From the NCBI RefSeq assembly GCF_009883055.1, contig NZ_WWVR01000022.1:1-52949 (forward strand): a stretch of DNA of 52,949 nt. Direction: 5' to 3'. Shown piece after piece: positions 32,519 to 42,491 of this stretch (position 1 is the stretch's first letter; each line of letters begins with the position of its first letter). Below the pieces are notes generated by a model. It did not search any database. It saw only the letters and a program-made list of their open reading frames with translations, and was not told the DNA's origin. Both the position numbers and the translations under genes were made by a program. Source of the DNA: Blautia sp. BIOML-A1. GTDB lineage: Bacteria; Bacillota; Clostridia; Lachnospirales; Lachnospiraceae.

Positions 32519-33811
32519 TTATAATATGACCGTGATCTTCAGACCTTTTCCATTTTTATTCTCTGCTGTGATCTTACCCTTATGTGCCTGCACGATTGCT
32601 TTTGCCACTGACAGTCCGATACCGGATCCTCCTGTGGCAGAATTTCTGGAACTGTCCAGTCTGTAAAATCTCTCAAACAGAACATCGAGTTTTCCTGTGG
32701 GCAGGTTTTCCGCATCATTATATACTTCCAGCAAAATCTTCTTGCCATTCTTCTTAAACTTTAATGTGATATTTCCATTTTCGGAAGAATATTTTATCGC
32801 ATTATCCATCAGGATTCCCACCATCTGGCGAATAGAACGCTCGTCTCCGATATAGGAAAGATTTTCCTCTATATAGGATGTCAGATTTTTTTCACGGGTC
32901 TGTGCCAGTACTTCGTATGGCTGTACACAGTCTGACACTGCGTCTGAGATACAGAATTCACTTTTTTCTTCTATCCCTTTTTCTTCGTCCAGCCGGCTCA
33001 GGGTTACAAGCTGCTGCACCAGACCGGAGAGTCTCTGTATCTGTTTTCGGGTACTCCTGGTCCACTGTGATTCCCCGCTCTCCATCTCCAGGACTTCTGT
33101 GTTCGCATCAATGATGGTAAGCGGCGTTTTGAGTTCATGGCTGGCATCTGTGATAAATTGTTTCTGTTTCCGGATACTTTCTTCCACCGGTCGAAATACC
33201 ATTCTGGAAAAAATCACTACAAGTACAAAAACGGCCGCAAGACCAAGAACGGATACCGCGATCGTCGTCACAAGTACTGCTCTGAAATTCGAGATCTCCC
33301 GGCGGCAGTCCAGAAAGACATATTTCTGTCCTTCTTCAGTCTGTATTACTCTGTAACGGTAAATCCCCTGAAATCCGGTTGTTTTGTTACTGGTCTGAAT
33401 ATTCTGCGTATATGTTTCTGCTGTTTCCTCATCTACAGCCGCGATCCGATCCAGATCATAGTCTGTTATCTCTCCATTTTCATTCACAGTCACCATGAAA
33501 TATCGGGTTTCAAATGGAGTCTCTGCCGAAAAACGACTCTTGTTGTTTTTATCTCCCTGCGGTTTCTCAGGCGGAGTGTCTGTAGATTCTTCATCCCCTG
33601 AAAGGGTATTCACTTTTTTATCTGCCTCTACCGGGAGCGGTCCTTCCGGAAATTTCCCATCATTCTGTGCAAGAAGTTCTGTCATCTCATCTGCACATTT
33701 CAGCATCTCCCTGTAATTGCTGATATTGACGACTCCCATGATCGCAGCAAGTACCAGCATCGTTGACAGCATTGCCACCAGAATAAATTTTTTTCTTAAA
33801 TCCCGTATCAT
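32519..33811 (-). CDS. Sensor histidine kinase
   Basis: A 430-residue sensor kinase. It has a transmembrane helix (about 10-30), an extracellular region of about 150 residues with a Pro/Glu/Lys-rich low-complexity stretch, a second helix (about 175-205), then HisKA (FITDASHELKTPLTII) and HATPase_c (LMDNAIKYSSENG, GGSGIGLSVAKAI). Its start overlaps the regulator stop by 4 bases, so the pair is translationally coupled. It probably serves with the OmpR-type regulator to control the beta-helix gene upstream. Confidence 0.93.
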   Translation of the reverse strand: MIRDLRKKFILVAMLSTMLVLAAIMGVVNISNYREMLKCADEMTELLAQNDGKFPEGPLPVEADKKVNTLSGDEESTDTPPEKPQGDKNNKSRFSAETPFETRYFMVTVNENGEITDYDLDRIAAVDEETAETYTQNIQTSNKTTGFQGIYRYRVIQTEEGQKYVFLDCRREISNFRAVLVTTIAVSVLGLAAVFVLVVIFSRMVFRPVEESIRKQKQFITDASHELKTPLTIIDANTEVLEMESGESQWTRSTRKQIQRLSGLVQQLVTLSRLDEEKGIEEKSEFCISDAVSDCVQPYEVLAQTREKNLTSYIEENLSYIGDERSIRQMVGILMDNAIKYSSENGNITLKFKKNGKKILLEVYNDAENLPTGKLDVLFERFYRLDSSRNSATGGSGIGLSVAKAIVQAHKGKITAENKNGKGLKITVIL

Positions 33812-34482
33812 GACTGTATCTCCAGATAATATCCCTGACCTCGCGCCGCTTTAATCTTCACATTTGCTCCGACAGCCGCCAGTCTTTTTCTGAGATAGGA
33901 AATATAAACCCATACCACGCCAACATCTGCGTCACTGTCATATCCCCAGATTTTTTCCATGAAACGGTCTGTCGAGATCACCTGGCTTGGATTTGCTGCC
34001 AGAAGTTCCATCACCTGAAACTCCTTGTTTGGCAGTCTGCATACATCGGTTGGAGATTTTAATTCAAAGGTAGTACAGTCCAGTGAAAGATTTCCTACCT
34101 TCAGCGTGGAGCTGACAGCTTCCGTTCGTCTTCTTGTCACGGAGCGTATTCTTGCAAGAAGTTCTTTCGCCGCAAAGGGCTTACTGAGATAATCATCTGC
34201 ACCACTGTCCAGCCCGAGAACACGGTCATCCACCTCGGATTTCGCGGTAAGAATCAGTACCGGTATGTCATTACCCTGTGCACGAATATTTTTTAATACC
34301 GTAATGCCGTCCATCTTCGGCATCATGATATCCAGGATCGCACCATCGTAATTATCAGCTTCCAGATAATTCAATGCATCCTCTCCATTATAAACCGCAT
34401 CTACAGAATAGTTGTTGTGCTTCAGGATTGCCACCAGTGCATCAGAAAGGTCTCTCTCATCTTCTGCAAGTAAAAGTCTCAT
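33808..34482 (-). CDS. OmpR-family response regulator
   Basis: A 224-residue regulator, started at the ATG at 34480-34482 after AAAGGAGG; seven upstream residues in frame are unlikely. Receiver domain (LLLAEDERDLSDAL, GAILDIMMPKMDG, LILTAKSEVDDR, LSKPF) and winged helix (NKEFQVMELL..DADVGVVWVYISYLRKRL). Lies between the beta-helix gene and the kinase, all in one direction. Confidence 0.94.
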   Translation of the reverse strand: MRLLLAEDERDLSDALVAILKHNNYSVDAVYNGEDALNYLEADNYDGAILDIMMPKMDGITVLKNIRAQGNDIPVLILTAKSEVDDRVLGLDSGADDYLSKPFAAKELLARIRSVTRRRTEAVSSTLKVGNLSLDCTTFELKSPTDVCRLPNKEFQVMELLAANPSQVISTDRFMEKIWGYDSDADVGVVWVYISYLRKRLAAVGANVKIKAARGQGYYLEIQS

Positions 34483-34578
34483 ACGCTCCTCCTTTATTGT
34501 CACTATTTATAATCCGTCATTTCATTCCGAAACAGACATTCTCGCTGTCCCAAAATATACCTACCTTTATAATATTCC

Positions 34579-36195
34579 CTATGCAAGTGCTTCCGGCTTC
34601 TCTGTTTCATAGTCAGACCACTGCGTTGTGGAAGAAGCACCGGAAAGATCCGCTGTATCGGAATACGAAGCTACAGTTACAGTATAACTGCTTTCGCCTT
34701 CTACGTAAACCGTTCCATCGGTTCCTTTTACCGTAACCGCATTTCCATCTTCATCTGTGATTGTTCCGTTGCTGGAAAGACTGGTCAGCGTACTGTCACC
34801 TGTCACGGTCCAGGTACATCCTTCACCAATGTAGAGATTGCAGTATCCATCTCCTCCTTCACCCGCATTGCTCTCATCATCTGTCACTGCTCCGGTAAGT
34901 GTACTTCCGTCTGTCATATAAAAATCAAGCTGACTGATGCTGTCCCAGACTACATCTCCCTGCATTTCCTGATTCTCGGCTGTAAACAGACACTCTGCAC
35001 CGTTGGCTCCGCTTTCTCCCCATCCTCTCTGGTTGCTGTTTCCTGTACATTTCAGGAAAAACTCGCTGTCATCGGCATAGGTGATGTCCACATCAGAGAG
35101 AGTGATCGTTGACTCTGTATTGGTTGTATAAAACATTCCACCATTTCCTGCTGTCAGGGAACCGCCGTTCATTTCAAAGGTGCTGTTGCCAACCTCGGAG
35201 TCTCCTGACATGCTCTGATAAAGAATCACATTCCAGGTACAGTCGTTCTGCTCGCTGTCACTCATATTTCCGGTCAGGTCTGAATCAAACAGATGAATCG
35301 AATTCAGACCTTCAATGCAGATTGCTTCAGATCCATTCGCGGTAAGAGCTGCATTATTTACGGAAATATCTGCTGTACTGTAAATTGCCGGGGAACCAAC
35401 TCCATTGGATGTATAAGTTCCTCCATCCACTACCATGGTTCCGCCTCCACGGTCACTTCGGATCGCCGCTGAGGATTCTCCATTCGTTTCCACTGTCATG
35501 TCCCAGGCATAGAGCTTACCGCCGCCTGCTGCATGAATACCTCCTGACGTATCCTGTTTCGTTGTGATCGTATCATTTGCCGTATAAACGATTCCATCAC
35601 CGTAGGCAAATAATCCTGCTGCTCCCTTCGAATCCGTATCAATCGTGGAATTGCTTACATATGCTTCGCCGTCTGTTGTAAGGACTGCTGCTCCAACTCC
35701 GTAGAAGCTGGAGTTATCACCACCCTGACTGTCCGAGGATTCTCTTGTGATCGTTGAATTCTTTATAGAAACCTTTGCTCCCTCTGAGATATGTGCCACA
35801 TTCTCGTCAGTTCCCGTAGAACTCAATGTCTCTCCATCTACTGTTGTGTCCTCTGTATAGTCGTTTGCAGCGTCATAGCTTTCTACTCCCTGTGACTGTC
35901 CGCCAGGTGTACCTCCCGGGCCACCCTGTCCGTCACCCTGCGGTGGTTCGCCATCCGGCTTTTCTCCTAACGGTGGTTCACTGTTGTCTCCATCCGGTTT
36001 TTCCGGTGGCTCACCGTCCGGCTTTTCTCCCTGGGTTCCTGCCTTATCATCTAAAGCTTTGCTATCCGAATCGTCCGATGAACTGTCCTTCGTTGATTCT
36101 GCTGCTATCTCCGCTGAGCTTCCTGCTGCATAGACACTTGCAGTTGACATACTCAAAACCAGACCTGACATTACTGCCACATATTTTTTCTTCAT
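34579..36195 (-). CDS. Secreted Ser/Thr/Asn-rich beta-helix-like surface protein
   Basis: A 538-residue exported protein. A signal peptide (about 1-24, ending VYAAG) is followed by a Ser/Asp stretch and a Pro/Gly/Asp/Glu repeat region (about 55-105, G-E-K-P-D-G-E-P-P units). The rest shows many short strands with repeated phrases such as SIKNSTIT, AYVSNSTIDT, GTMVVDGGTYTS and FEMNGGSLTAGN, as in right-handed parallel beta-helix or pectate-lyase-like adhesins. No LPXTG or other anchor is seen, so it may be released or held non-covalently. Ligand unknown. It is just upstream of the regulator and kinase genes and is probably their target. Confidence 0.75.
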   Translation of the reverse strand: MKKKYVAVMSGLVLSMSTASVYAAGSSAEIAAESTKDSSSDDSDSKALDDKAGTQGEKPDGEPPEKPDGDNSEPPLGEKPDGEPPQGDGQGGPGGTPGGQSQGVESYDAANDYTEDTTVDGETLSSTGTDENVAHISEGAKVSIKNSTITRESSDSQGGDNSSFYGVGAAVLTTDGEAYVSNSTIDTDSKGAAGLFAYGDGIVYTANDTITTKQDTSGGIHAAGGGKLYAWDMTVETNGESSAAIRSDRGGGTMVVDGGTYTSNGVGSPAIYSTADISVNNAALTANGSEAICIEGLNSIHLFDSDLTGNMSDSEQNDCTWNVILYQSMSGDSEVGNSTFEMNGGSLTAGNGGMFYTTNTESTITLSDVDITYADDSEFFLKCTGNSNQRGWGESGANGAECLFTAENQEMQGDVVWDSISQLDFYMTDGSTLTGAVTDDESNAGEGGDGYCNLYIGEGCTWTVTGDSTLTSLSSNGTITDEDGNAVTVKGTDGTVYVEGESSYTVTVASYSDTADLSGASSTTQWSDYETEKPEALA

Positions 36196-36263
36196 AAAAA
36201 AATTCCACCTTTCTTAGTAACCATATATCTTTTGAAATACTTTGTTTTCGTTTCGATATACAT

Positions 36264-36295
36264 ACTATAAAGGTGGAACTTTAATTCTACTTTAA
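36264..36295 (-). promoter_or_regulatory. Promoter of the beta-helix gene with paired direct repeats
   Basis: On the minus strand TTAAAG occurs twice, 11 bp apart (36290-36295 and 36279-36284), upstream of -10 TATAGT (36264-36269). There is no good -35. Paired direct repeats at about one helical turn in front of a weak promoter fit an OmpR-type activator. The link to the regulator at 33808 is inference. Confidence 0.5.
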
Positions 36296-36329
36296 AGAAG
36301 CTGTGAAGATTCTGTGTTGCTGTTACCTT

Positions 36330-36872
36330 TTATCTGTAGTACTGATTTCCATTCACTGCTGCCACAATGCACTCGATTCCTTCAAGGATCAGATAGGCAC
36401 CCACAAGTACTCCCATGGAAAAAATCGTGATCATTGGCCGGAATACCAGCAGGAATCCTACGATCAATCCGAGAATATTCAAAATCATCGAAATATAATA
36501 GTAGGTTGTTCCAAAATGCATTCTCATATACTGAAGATGGGAAAGTCTGGAGACACAGTGTGCAATAATCCAGATTGGAAGAATCATTGCGATCGCCCAG
36601 GTTCCTGCACCTGGATGAACGATCAGCATAAAACCTGCCATCACACTCAAAATTCCTGTTATCAGAGAAAGGATGGGACCGAATCCGGTAAAGCGTTCCA
36701 TTCTGACATACAGAATAATATCTGCAATTCCTGTGAGTATCGCAAGAACTCCACATACGATTACGATCCAGGTAATGATTCCTACGGGCTGTCTCACAAT
36801 AAAAAGTCCAAAGATAATCAGAATGATTCCTATGATCAGTTCTGTCCATCCGATATCAGACTGTCTTCTCAT
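36330..36872 (-). CDS. HdeD/DUF308-family membrane protein
   Basis: A 180-residue protein with about six transmembrane helices in three pairs, as in HdeD-type DUF308 proteins (acid-resistance membrane protein family in Escherichia coli; function otherwise unclear). The ATG at 36870-36872 lies 16 bases inside the ftsH gene and has AAAGGAGG 9 bases upstream, so it is translationally coupled to ftsH. A longer frame to 37046 would run deep into ftsH and is rejected. Confidence 0.82.
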   Translation of the reverse strand: MRRQSDIGWTELIIGIILIIFGLFIVRQPVGIITWIVIVCGVLAILTGIADIILYVRMERFTGFGPILSLITGILSVMAGFMLIVHPGAGTWAIAMILPIWIIAHCVSRLSHLQYMRMHFGTTYYYISMILNILGLIVGFLLVFRPMITIFSMGVLVGAYLILEGIECIVAAVNGNQYYR

Positions 36873-38724
36873 AGTGCTCATCCTCCTTTGCTTCAATCTT
36901 CTCTTCGTTTCCTTTGAGGATTGCCATAAACTCATCTCCTGTGATTGTCTCTTTTTCATAGAGATAATTTGACAGTTCATCAAGTTTCTGGCGATTATCC
37001 ATAAGGATTTTCTTTGCTTTCTCGTGTTCTCTCTTGACCAGTTCAACTACCTGACGGTCAATTTCATTCTGTGTATCTGCGGAGCAGGCCAGAGATGCAT
37101 CGCCTCCAAGGTACTGGTTCGTCACGGTTTCCATGGCTACCATATCAAAATCGTCGCTCATACCATATCGGGTGATCATAGAACGTGCAATCTTGGTCGC
37201 CTGTTCAATATCATTGGAAGCGCCGGTTGTCACTTCTCCAAAAACAACTTCTTCTGCGGCACGTCCGCCGGTAAAGGTTGCGATCTTGTTTTCCAGTTCT
37301 TTTTTGGTCAGAAGATATTTATCTCCCTGTTCTACTTGCATGGTATAACCAAGTGCTCCGGAGGTTCTCGGAATGATCGTGATCTTCTGCACTGGTGCGG
37401 AATGTGTCTGCATGGCCGCCACAAGTGCATGACCAATCTCATGATAAGCTACGACTTTCTTTTCCTGATCGGAAAGTACTGCATTTTTCTTCTGATATCC
37501 TGCGATAACGACTTCTATGCTTTCTTCCAGATCTGCTTCTGTTACAACTTCACGATTGTCTCTGACTGCACGCAGTGCTGCCTCATTTACGATGTTGGCA
37601 AGCTCTGCTCCGGAAGCTCCGGAAGCCATTCTTGCAATCGTGTGAAAATCAACATCATCTGAGAGCTGGACTTTCTTTGCATGTACCTTGAGAATTGCCT
37701 CACGGCCTTCGAGATCCGGAAGTTCGACTGGGACTCTTCGGTCAAAACGTCCCGGACGGGTCAGGGCGGGATCAAGGGATTCCGGGCGGTTGGTTGCCGC
37801 CAGAATGATCACTCCATTGTTTCCCTCAAAGCCATCCATCTCTGTAAGAAGCTGGTTCAGTGTCTGTTCTCGTTCATCATTGCCGCCTGCCATCTGTCCG
37901 TCTCGTTTCTTACCGATGGCATCGATCTCATCAATAAATACGATGCATGGTGCTTTTTCTTTTGCCTGTTTAAAAAGATCGCGGACTTTGGATGCGCCCA
38001 TACCGACAAACATTTCCACGAATTCGGAGCCTGACATGGAGAAAAATGGAACATTGGACTCTCCGGCTACTGCTTTTGCCAGCATGGTTTTTCCGGTACC
38101 TGGAGGGCCTACAAGCAAAACTCCTTTTGGCATGGAAGCACCGACTCTGGTGTATTTTTCCGGGTTATGGAGATAATCTACGATTTCCTGGAGGTTTTCT
38201 TTTGCTTCTTCTTCACCGGCAACATCACTGAAGCGAATGCCCTCTGTTGATGGTACGTAAACTTTAGCGTTGCTCTTTCCCATACCGAAGGCCATGGAGT
38301 TTTTGCCGCCCATCTGGTTCATCAGTTTTCTGCTCAGATACTGGCCGAGTGCGATAAAGATCACCAGGGGCAGAATTCCTGTCAGCAGGAAGCTGGCTAT
38401 CGGTGACAGCTGTTGATCGATTTCTTTGGAGAATTTTGCTCCTGCTTTGTAAAGGCGTTCTGTCAGTGTAGGATCTTCCATCACGCCTGTTTTATAAATG
38501 GTGTCTGAATCATCTTTGTCTGTAAAAAGGATCTGATTGTCCTCAATCTGAACGTCTTCGATTTTTTTCTGTTCGATCTTAGTCATAAAGGTTCCATAGT
38601 CTACTTCTCTGACCATGCTTTTTGCGAACATCGGTGTGATGACTACGTTAAAGATGACCAATATCAGAAGTACGATCCCATAATAGTAAAGCAATGGCTT
38701 TTTGGGTGATTTTACTTCTTTCAT
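36856..38724 (-). CDS. ftsH: ATP-dependent zinc metalloprotease FtsH
   Basis: A 622-residue membrane AAA protease that degrades misfolded or regulatory membrane and soluble proteins. It has two N-terminal transmembrane helices (about 12-33 and 108-128) around a small extracellular domain, Walker A GPPGTGKT (206-213), Walker [11 protein letters not shown] (261-270), the arginine-finger region TRPGRFDRR, and the zinc site H428-E-I-G-H432. The C-terminal tail is short and charged. The gene is intact. Confidence 0.97.
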   Translation of the reverse strand: MKEVKSPKKPLLYYYGIVLLILVIFNVVITPMFAKSMVREVDYGTFMTKIEQKKIEDVQIEDNQILFTDKDDSDTIYKTGVMEDPTLTERLYKAGAKFSKEIDQQLSPIASFLLTGILPLVIFIALGQYLSRKLMNQMGGKNSMAFGMGKSNAKVYVPSTEGIRFSDVAGEEEAKENLQEIVDYLHNPEKYTRVGASMPKGVLLVGPPGTGKTMLAKAVAGESNVPFFSMSGSEFVEMFVGMGASKVRDLFKQAKEKAPCIVFIDEIDAIGKKRDGQMAGGNDEREQTLNQLLTEMDGFEGNNGVIILAATNRPESLDPALTRPGRFDRRVPVELPDLEGREAILKVHAKKVQLSDDVDFHTIARMASGASGAELANIVNEAALRAVRDNREVVTEADLEESIEVVIAGYQKKNAVLSDQEKKVVAYHEIGHALVAAMQTHSAPVQKITIIPRTSGALGYTMQVEQGDKYLLTKKELENKIATFTGGRAAEEVVFGEVTTGASNDIEQATKIARSMITRYGMSDDFDMVAMETVTNQYLGGDASLACSADTQNEIDRQVVELVKREHEKAKKILMDNRQKLDELSNYLYEKETITGDEFMAILKGNEEKIEAKEDEHYEKTV

Positions 38725-38843
38725 TCGTGTCTCCTCCGTTTCTTATTTTTACTATGTATTATAGTACTATAAGAAACGCTTTAACATAGACAAAATCGAG
38801 AATGTGGGGAAAAGAAATGAAGTGGGTTGTGGGGATGGATTAC

Positions 38844-39030
38844 GGCAGAGGACTTCCCGTGTAGGGACGTAGAATACCGCTGCGTCTGCTGCTTGATGCA
38901 TGCGTCTGTTATCCGCCAGTCGCCCTGACTCGCTGGCGCTCAGACAGAGGGCTTGATGGCGGAAATTAGCCTGCATCGCGCTACGCAGGCCTCGCGAGTA
39001 TTCCTGTCCTTACACGGGAATCCTTCTGCC
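38844..39030. repeat. Long nested inverted repeat (palindrome C)
   Basis: Outer arms of 25 bp (38844-38868 with 39006-39030) match at 21 of 25 positions. Inner arms include GAATAC..GTATTC and an apical hairpin (TCCGCCA 38912-38918 with TGGCGGA 38957-38963) whose loop carries GACTCGCTGGCGCTCAGAC, almost the same as the loop of palindrome A. No coding potential. Confidence 0.75.
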
Positions 39031-39084
39031 TGTAAACCGACCCCAAATGCACCGAGGGAAGGAGTAACTAAAGTGGCTGTCCAG

Positions 39085-39180
39085 TAACTGTTCACAGGTA
39101 ATATCCCGCGAGGTGTTTTGCCATGAATATGGCAAAATTCCGAGACATACGGGGCAATGCCATCAACGAAGTGATGCCTT
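39085..39180 (+). repeat. Dispersed repeat, partial copy c
   Basis: It starts with TAACTGTTCA (39085-39094) and runs through ATCCCGCGAGGTGTTTTG, a CCATGAATATGG hairpin, CCGAGACATAC and a degenerate GGCAATGCCATC..GATGCC part. The orientation is opposite to the copy at 22394. Confidence 0.72.
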
Positions 39181-39252
39181 GACAGCTGCTTTTGGAAATG
39201 ATAGTGGGTCAAAAGAGAGCGTAAATTAGCCTCTTATGTTTCACGATGCACA

Positions 39253-39355
39253 GACAGAGTAAACCCCATATCCAGAGTGAAATACTCGCGAGTACTGCGT
39301 TATGAGATGCATGCGCAGCGGTATTTCTTATTCTGGATATGGGGCTTACTCTGTC
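39253..39355. repeat. Long nested inverted repeat (palindrome D)
   Basis: The outer arms of 24 bp (39253-39276 with 39332-39355) match at 23 of 24. An inner GAAATAC..GTATTTC pair encloses ACTCGCGAGT and a CTGCG..CGCAG hairpin. The inner sequence (AATACCGCTGCG, CTCGCGAGTATT) is shared with palindrome C, though the outer arms are unrelated. It lies 32 bases after the stop of accDA and might help end the fab transcript, but there is no T-run. Confidence 0.75.
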
Positions 39356-39386
39356 GTATACATTAAAACACTTAAAAAATCAAAAA

Positions 39387-41105
39387 TCAGAACTTACGGA
39401 AACGTGCATACCTGCGCTCCAGGAGTTCCTCCTCAGATAAAGCAGTGTACTTCTGCAGAAACTCTCCGATCCTGTCATTCAGTCTTTCTGTCACCTGCCA
39501 CAGGCTTTCAGAAGTCAGATTTTCCGGTTCCGGGATCACCTGCTCAATGATGCCCTTCTCATAGAGATCCGCGGCCGTCAGCTGCATAACCCCTGCAGCC
39601 TCCTTCGCCCTTGCACTGTCCTTCCAGAGAATACTTGCAAAACCTTCCGGCGAAAGAATCGAATACACAGAATTTTCCAGCATCCATACCTGGTCACCTG
39701 CTGCAAGTGCAAGCGCACCGCCACTTCCGCCTTCCCCTGTCACAACAGACAGCACCGGCGTCTTAAGACCTGCAAGCTCCCAGAGATTACGGGCGATCGC
39801 CTCACCCTGTCCCCGTTCCTCTGCCTCGATACCGCAGAATGCTCCCGGAGTATCAACAAAACAAAGAACCGGTCGATGGAACTTCTCCGCCTGCTTCATC
39901 AGACGAAGTGCCTTACGATAGCCCTCCGGCATCGGCATACCGAAATTATGCGCGATATTTTCTTTTGTGTTAGTTCCTTTTTCCTGCACGATCACAGTGA
40001 CAGGTCTGCCGTGGAATTTTGCGATTCCACCAACAATGGCCTTGTCATCACCGTAGTTGCGGTCTCCATGGAATTCGATAAAATCTGTAAAAAGTGCTTC
40101 TATATAATCACTGCCGGATGGACGGTCCACCTTACGTGAAATCTGGACACGATCCCAGGCAGTGAGATAAGGATTGATGCCAACAGGTGATCCTGTATCT
40201 CCCTTATCACTTCCATCTGTCTTCTCGGCCTGACCCTCGGCAGCTGCATTTGCATGAAGCTCCAGAATCTTTCCAAGCGTCTCCTTCAGATTCTCACGTC
40301 TTACAATATCATCTACAAAACCATGCTCCACAAGAAACTCCGCTCTCTGAAATCCCTTCGGAAGCTTCTGACGGATCGTCTGCTCGATCACACGAGGTCC
40401 GGCAAAACCAATCAACGCTCCCGGTTCTGCCAGGATAATATCTCCCAGCATTGCAAAGCTTGCCGTCACACCACCGGTCGTCGGTTCTGTCAGGACAGAT
40501 ACATACAGAAGTCCGGCTTTACTGTGACGCTCCAGTGCCGCAGAAGTCTTTGCCATCTGCATCAGAGATGTGATTCCCTCCTGCATTCTGGCACCTCCCG
40601 AACAGGCAAAGATAATAACCGGGAGTTTTTCCTCAGTAGCACGCTCCACCGCTCTGGTAATCTTTTCACCGACAGCCCAGCCCATACTCGCCATCAGAAA
40701 TCTTCCGTCGCAGACCGCGATCACGGTATCTCTGCCGCCTATCTTGCCTTTTCCTGTAACTACAGCTTCTCTGAGTCCGGTTTTCTCCTGAAGTGCCTGC
40801 ACCTTTTCCGGATAACCTTTGTAATCAACAGGATTTCCACCGACCAGATCGTGATCCCACTCTTCAAACGTTCCCTCATCAATTACCATCTGGATTCTGC
40901 GGTATGCATGCACACGGAAATATCCTCCGCACTTCGGACAGATATAGTATCCTTTTTTTACATCCTCTGTGATAATAGCTGCTCCACATTTGTTGCATTT
41001 ACGCAGAAGCCCTTCCGGTACCTCCGGTCTGGGGGCACGGGCCGCATTATGGCTCTGTATTCTGGAAATAATCCTTGTCTTTTTGAACATGTTATCCAAC
41101 TTCAT
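39387..41105 (-). CDS. accDA: Acetyl-CoA carboxylase carboxyltransferase, fused beta-alpha subunit
   Basis: A 572-residue fusion of AccD and AccA, which together transfer the carboxyl group from biotin to acetyl-CoA. The start is the ATG at 41103-41105 with AGGAG upstream. The N-terminal part has the AccD zinc ribbon (CNKCG..CPKCG, about 37-59) and VVIFACSGGARMQEG-type crotonase segments. A charged Gly/Asp/Lys linker near residues 285-310 precedes the AccA part (DFIEFHGDRNYGDD, VDTPGAFCGIEAEERGQGEAIARNL, GEGGSGGALALA). The usual N-terminal helix of AccA is short. Last gene of the fab operon. Confidence 0.94.
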   Translation of the reverse strand: MKLDNMFKKTRIISRIQSHNAARAPRPEVPEGLLRKCNKCGAAIITEDVKKGYYICPKCGGYFRVHAYRRIQMVIDEGTFEEWDHDLVGGNPVDYKGYPEKVQALQEKTGLREAVVTGKGKIGGRDTVIAVCDGRFLMASMGWAVGEKITRAVERATEEKLPVIIFACSGGARMQEGITSLMQMAKTSAALERHSKAGLLYVSVLTEPTTGGVTASFAMLGDIILAEPGALIGFAGPRVIEQTIRQKLPKGFQRAEFLVEHGFVDDIVRRENLKETLGKILELHANAAAEGQAEKTDGSDKGDTGSPVGINPYLTAWDRVQISRKVDRPSGSDYIEALFTDFIEFHGDRNYGDDKAIVGGIAKFHGRPVTVIVQEKGTNTKENIAHNFGMPMPEGYRKALRLMKQAEKFHRPVLCFVDTPGAFCGIEAEERGQGEAIARNLWELAGLKTPVLSVVTGEGGSGGALALAAGDQVWMLENSVYSILSPEGFASILWKDSARAKEAAGVMQLTAADLYEKGIIEQVIPEPENLTSESLWQVTERLNDRIGEFLQKYTALSEEELLERRYARFRKF

Positions 41106-41134
41106 GATCACTAACTCCTGTTAATACCAAAACT

Positions 41135-42481
41135 TTACTTGTCTGCTTCCATTCTTTCGATGAACTCTACATCTGTATTGCCAGACTGAAAATCCGGGTG
41201 ATCCAGAATCTCATACTGATAATCCACATTCGTGTCGATGCCCTCAATGATCACCTCTCCAAGTGCGCTCTGCATCTTTCGGATAGCTTCCGTACGATTC
41301 TTTGCCCACACAATCACTTTTGCGATCATGGAATCATAATATGGTGGAATCGTATATCCACTGTACACCGCGGAATCAATACGAATTCCCTTACCACCCG
41401 GAAAATACATATCTGTGATCGTTCCCGGTGACGGACGGAAGCCCCTGGATGGGTTTTCTGCATTGATCCTGCACTCAATCGCATGACCTGTCAGATGAAT
41501 ATCCTCCTGACGGCAGGAAAGCGGAAGCCCTGATGCAATACGGATCTGCTCCTTGACAAGATCCACACCTGTCACCCACTCTGTGACCGGATGCTCTACC
41601 TGGATTCTGGTGTTCATTTCCATGAAATAAAATCTGCCGTCTTTATCAAGAAGAAACTCTATCGTTCCCGCATTTTCGTATCTGGCAGCCTTCGCTGCTT
41701 TTACAGCAGCCTCGCCCATCTTTGTACGAAGTTCATCCGAGATTACCTCACATGGAGATTCCTCGATCATCTTCTGATGATTTCGCTGGATAGAGCAGTC
41801 ACGCTCGCCGAGATGAATGACATTTCCAAATTTGTCCGCCATGATCTGAAACTCAATATGTCTCGGATGACGCACAAAATGTTCCACATACATTGTAGAA
41901 TCTCCAAACGCCATCTGCGTTTCCTTCTGTGCAGTACGGAAGCTTTCTTCAAAATCCTCCGGCGTATCTGCAACACGCATTCCTTTGCCGCCACCGCCAA
42001 GAGCCGCTTTGATAATGACCGGATAACCGATCGTTTCCGCTTCCTTCATTCCTTCTTCTACTGTATAGATCGGATTTTTTCCACCAGGAATGATCGGGAC
42101 ACCGGCATTTGCCATCGTATTTTTGGCTGCCTGCTTATTTCCAAGACTTGCAATTACGCTGGACGGTGGTCCGATAAAAGTAATATTACACTGTTCACAA
42201 AGCTCGGCAAAACGACTGTTCTCCGAAAGAAAACCAAATCCCGGATGAATTGCATCGGCTCCTGTAACAATTGTCGCACTGATGATATTTTCCATGCTGA
42301 GATAGCTCTGGGATGACGGTGCCGGTCCAATACAGACTGCCTCATCCGCAAGCTGTGTATGAAGTGCATCTTTGTCTGCCTCCGAATAAACAGCCACTGT
42401 CTCTATTCCCATTTCTCTGCATGCACGGATGATCCGCACCGCAATCTCCCCTCTGTTCGCAATCAGCACTTTTTTTATCAT
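41135..42481 (-). CDS. accC: Acetyl-CoA carboxylase, biotin carboxylase subunit
   Basis: A 448-residue ATP-grasp enzyme that carboxylates the biotin on AccB. It shows KVLIANRGEIAVRIIRACRE at the start, ATP-binding KAALGGGGKGMRV, the Glu-rich active site with RDCSIQRNHQKMIEE, and EMNTRIQVEHPVTEWVTG. Normal length, no changes in key residues. Confidence 0.97.
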   Translation of the reverse strand: MIKKVLIANRGEIAVRIIRACREMGIETVAVYSEADKDALHTQLADEAVCIGPAPSSQSYLSMENIISATIVTGADAIHPGFGFLSENSRFAELCEQCNITFIGPPSSVIASLGNKQAAKNTMANAGVPIIPGGKNPIYTVEEGMKEAETIGYPVIIKAALGGGGKGMRVADTPEDFEESFRTAQKETQMAFGDSTMYVEHFVRHPRHIEFQIMADKFGNVIHLGERDCSIQRNHQKMIEESPCEVISDELRTKMGEAAVKAAKAARYENAGTIEFLLDKDGRFYFMEMNTRIQVEHPVTEWVTGVDLVKEQIRIASGLPLSCRQEDIHLTGHAIECRINAENPSRGFRPSPGTITDMYFPGGKGIRIDSAVYSGYTIPPYYDSMIAKVIVWAKNRTEAIRKMQSALGEVIIEGIDTNVDYQYEILDHPDFQSGNTDVEFIERMEADK

Positions 42482-42491
42482 AGTGTTTCAC

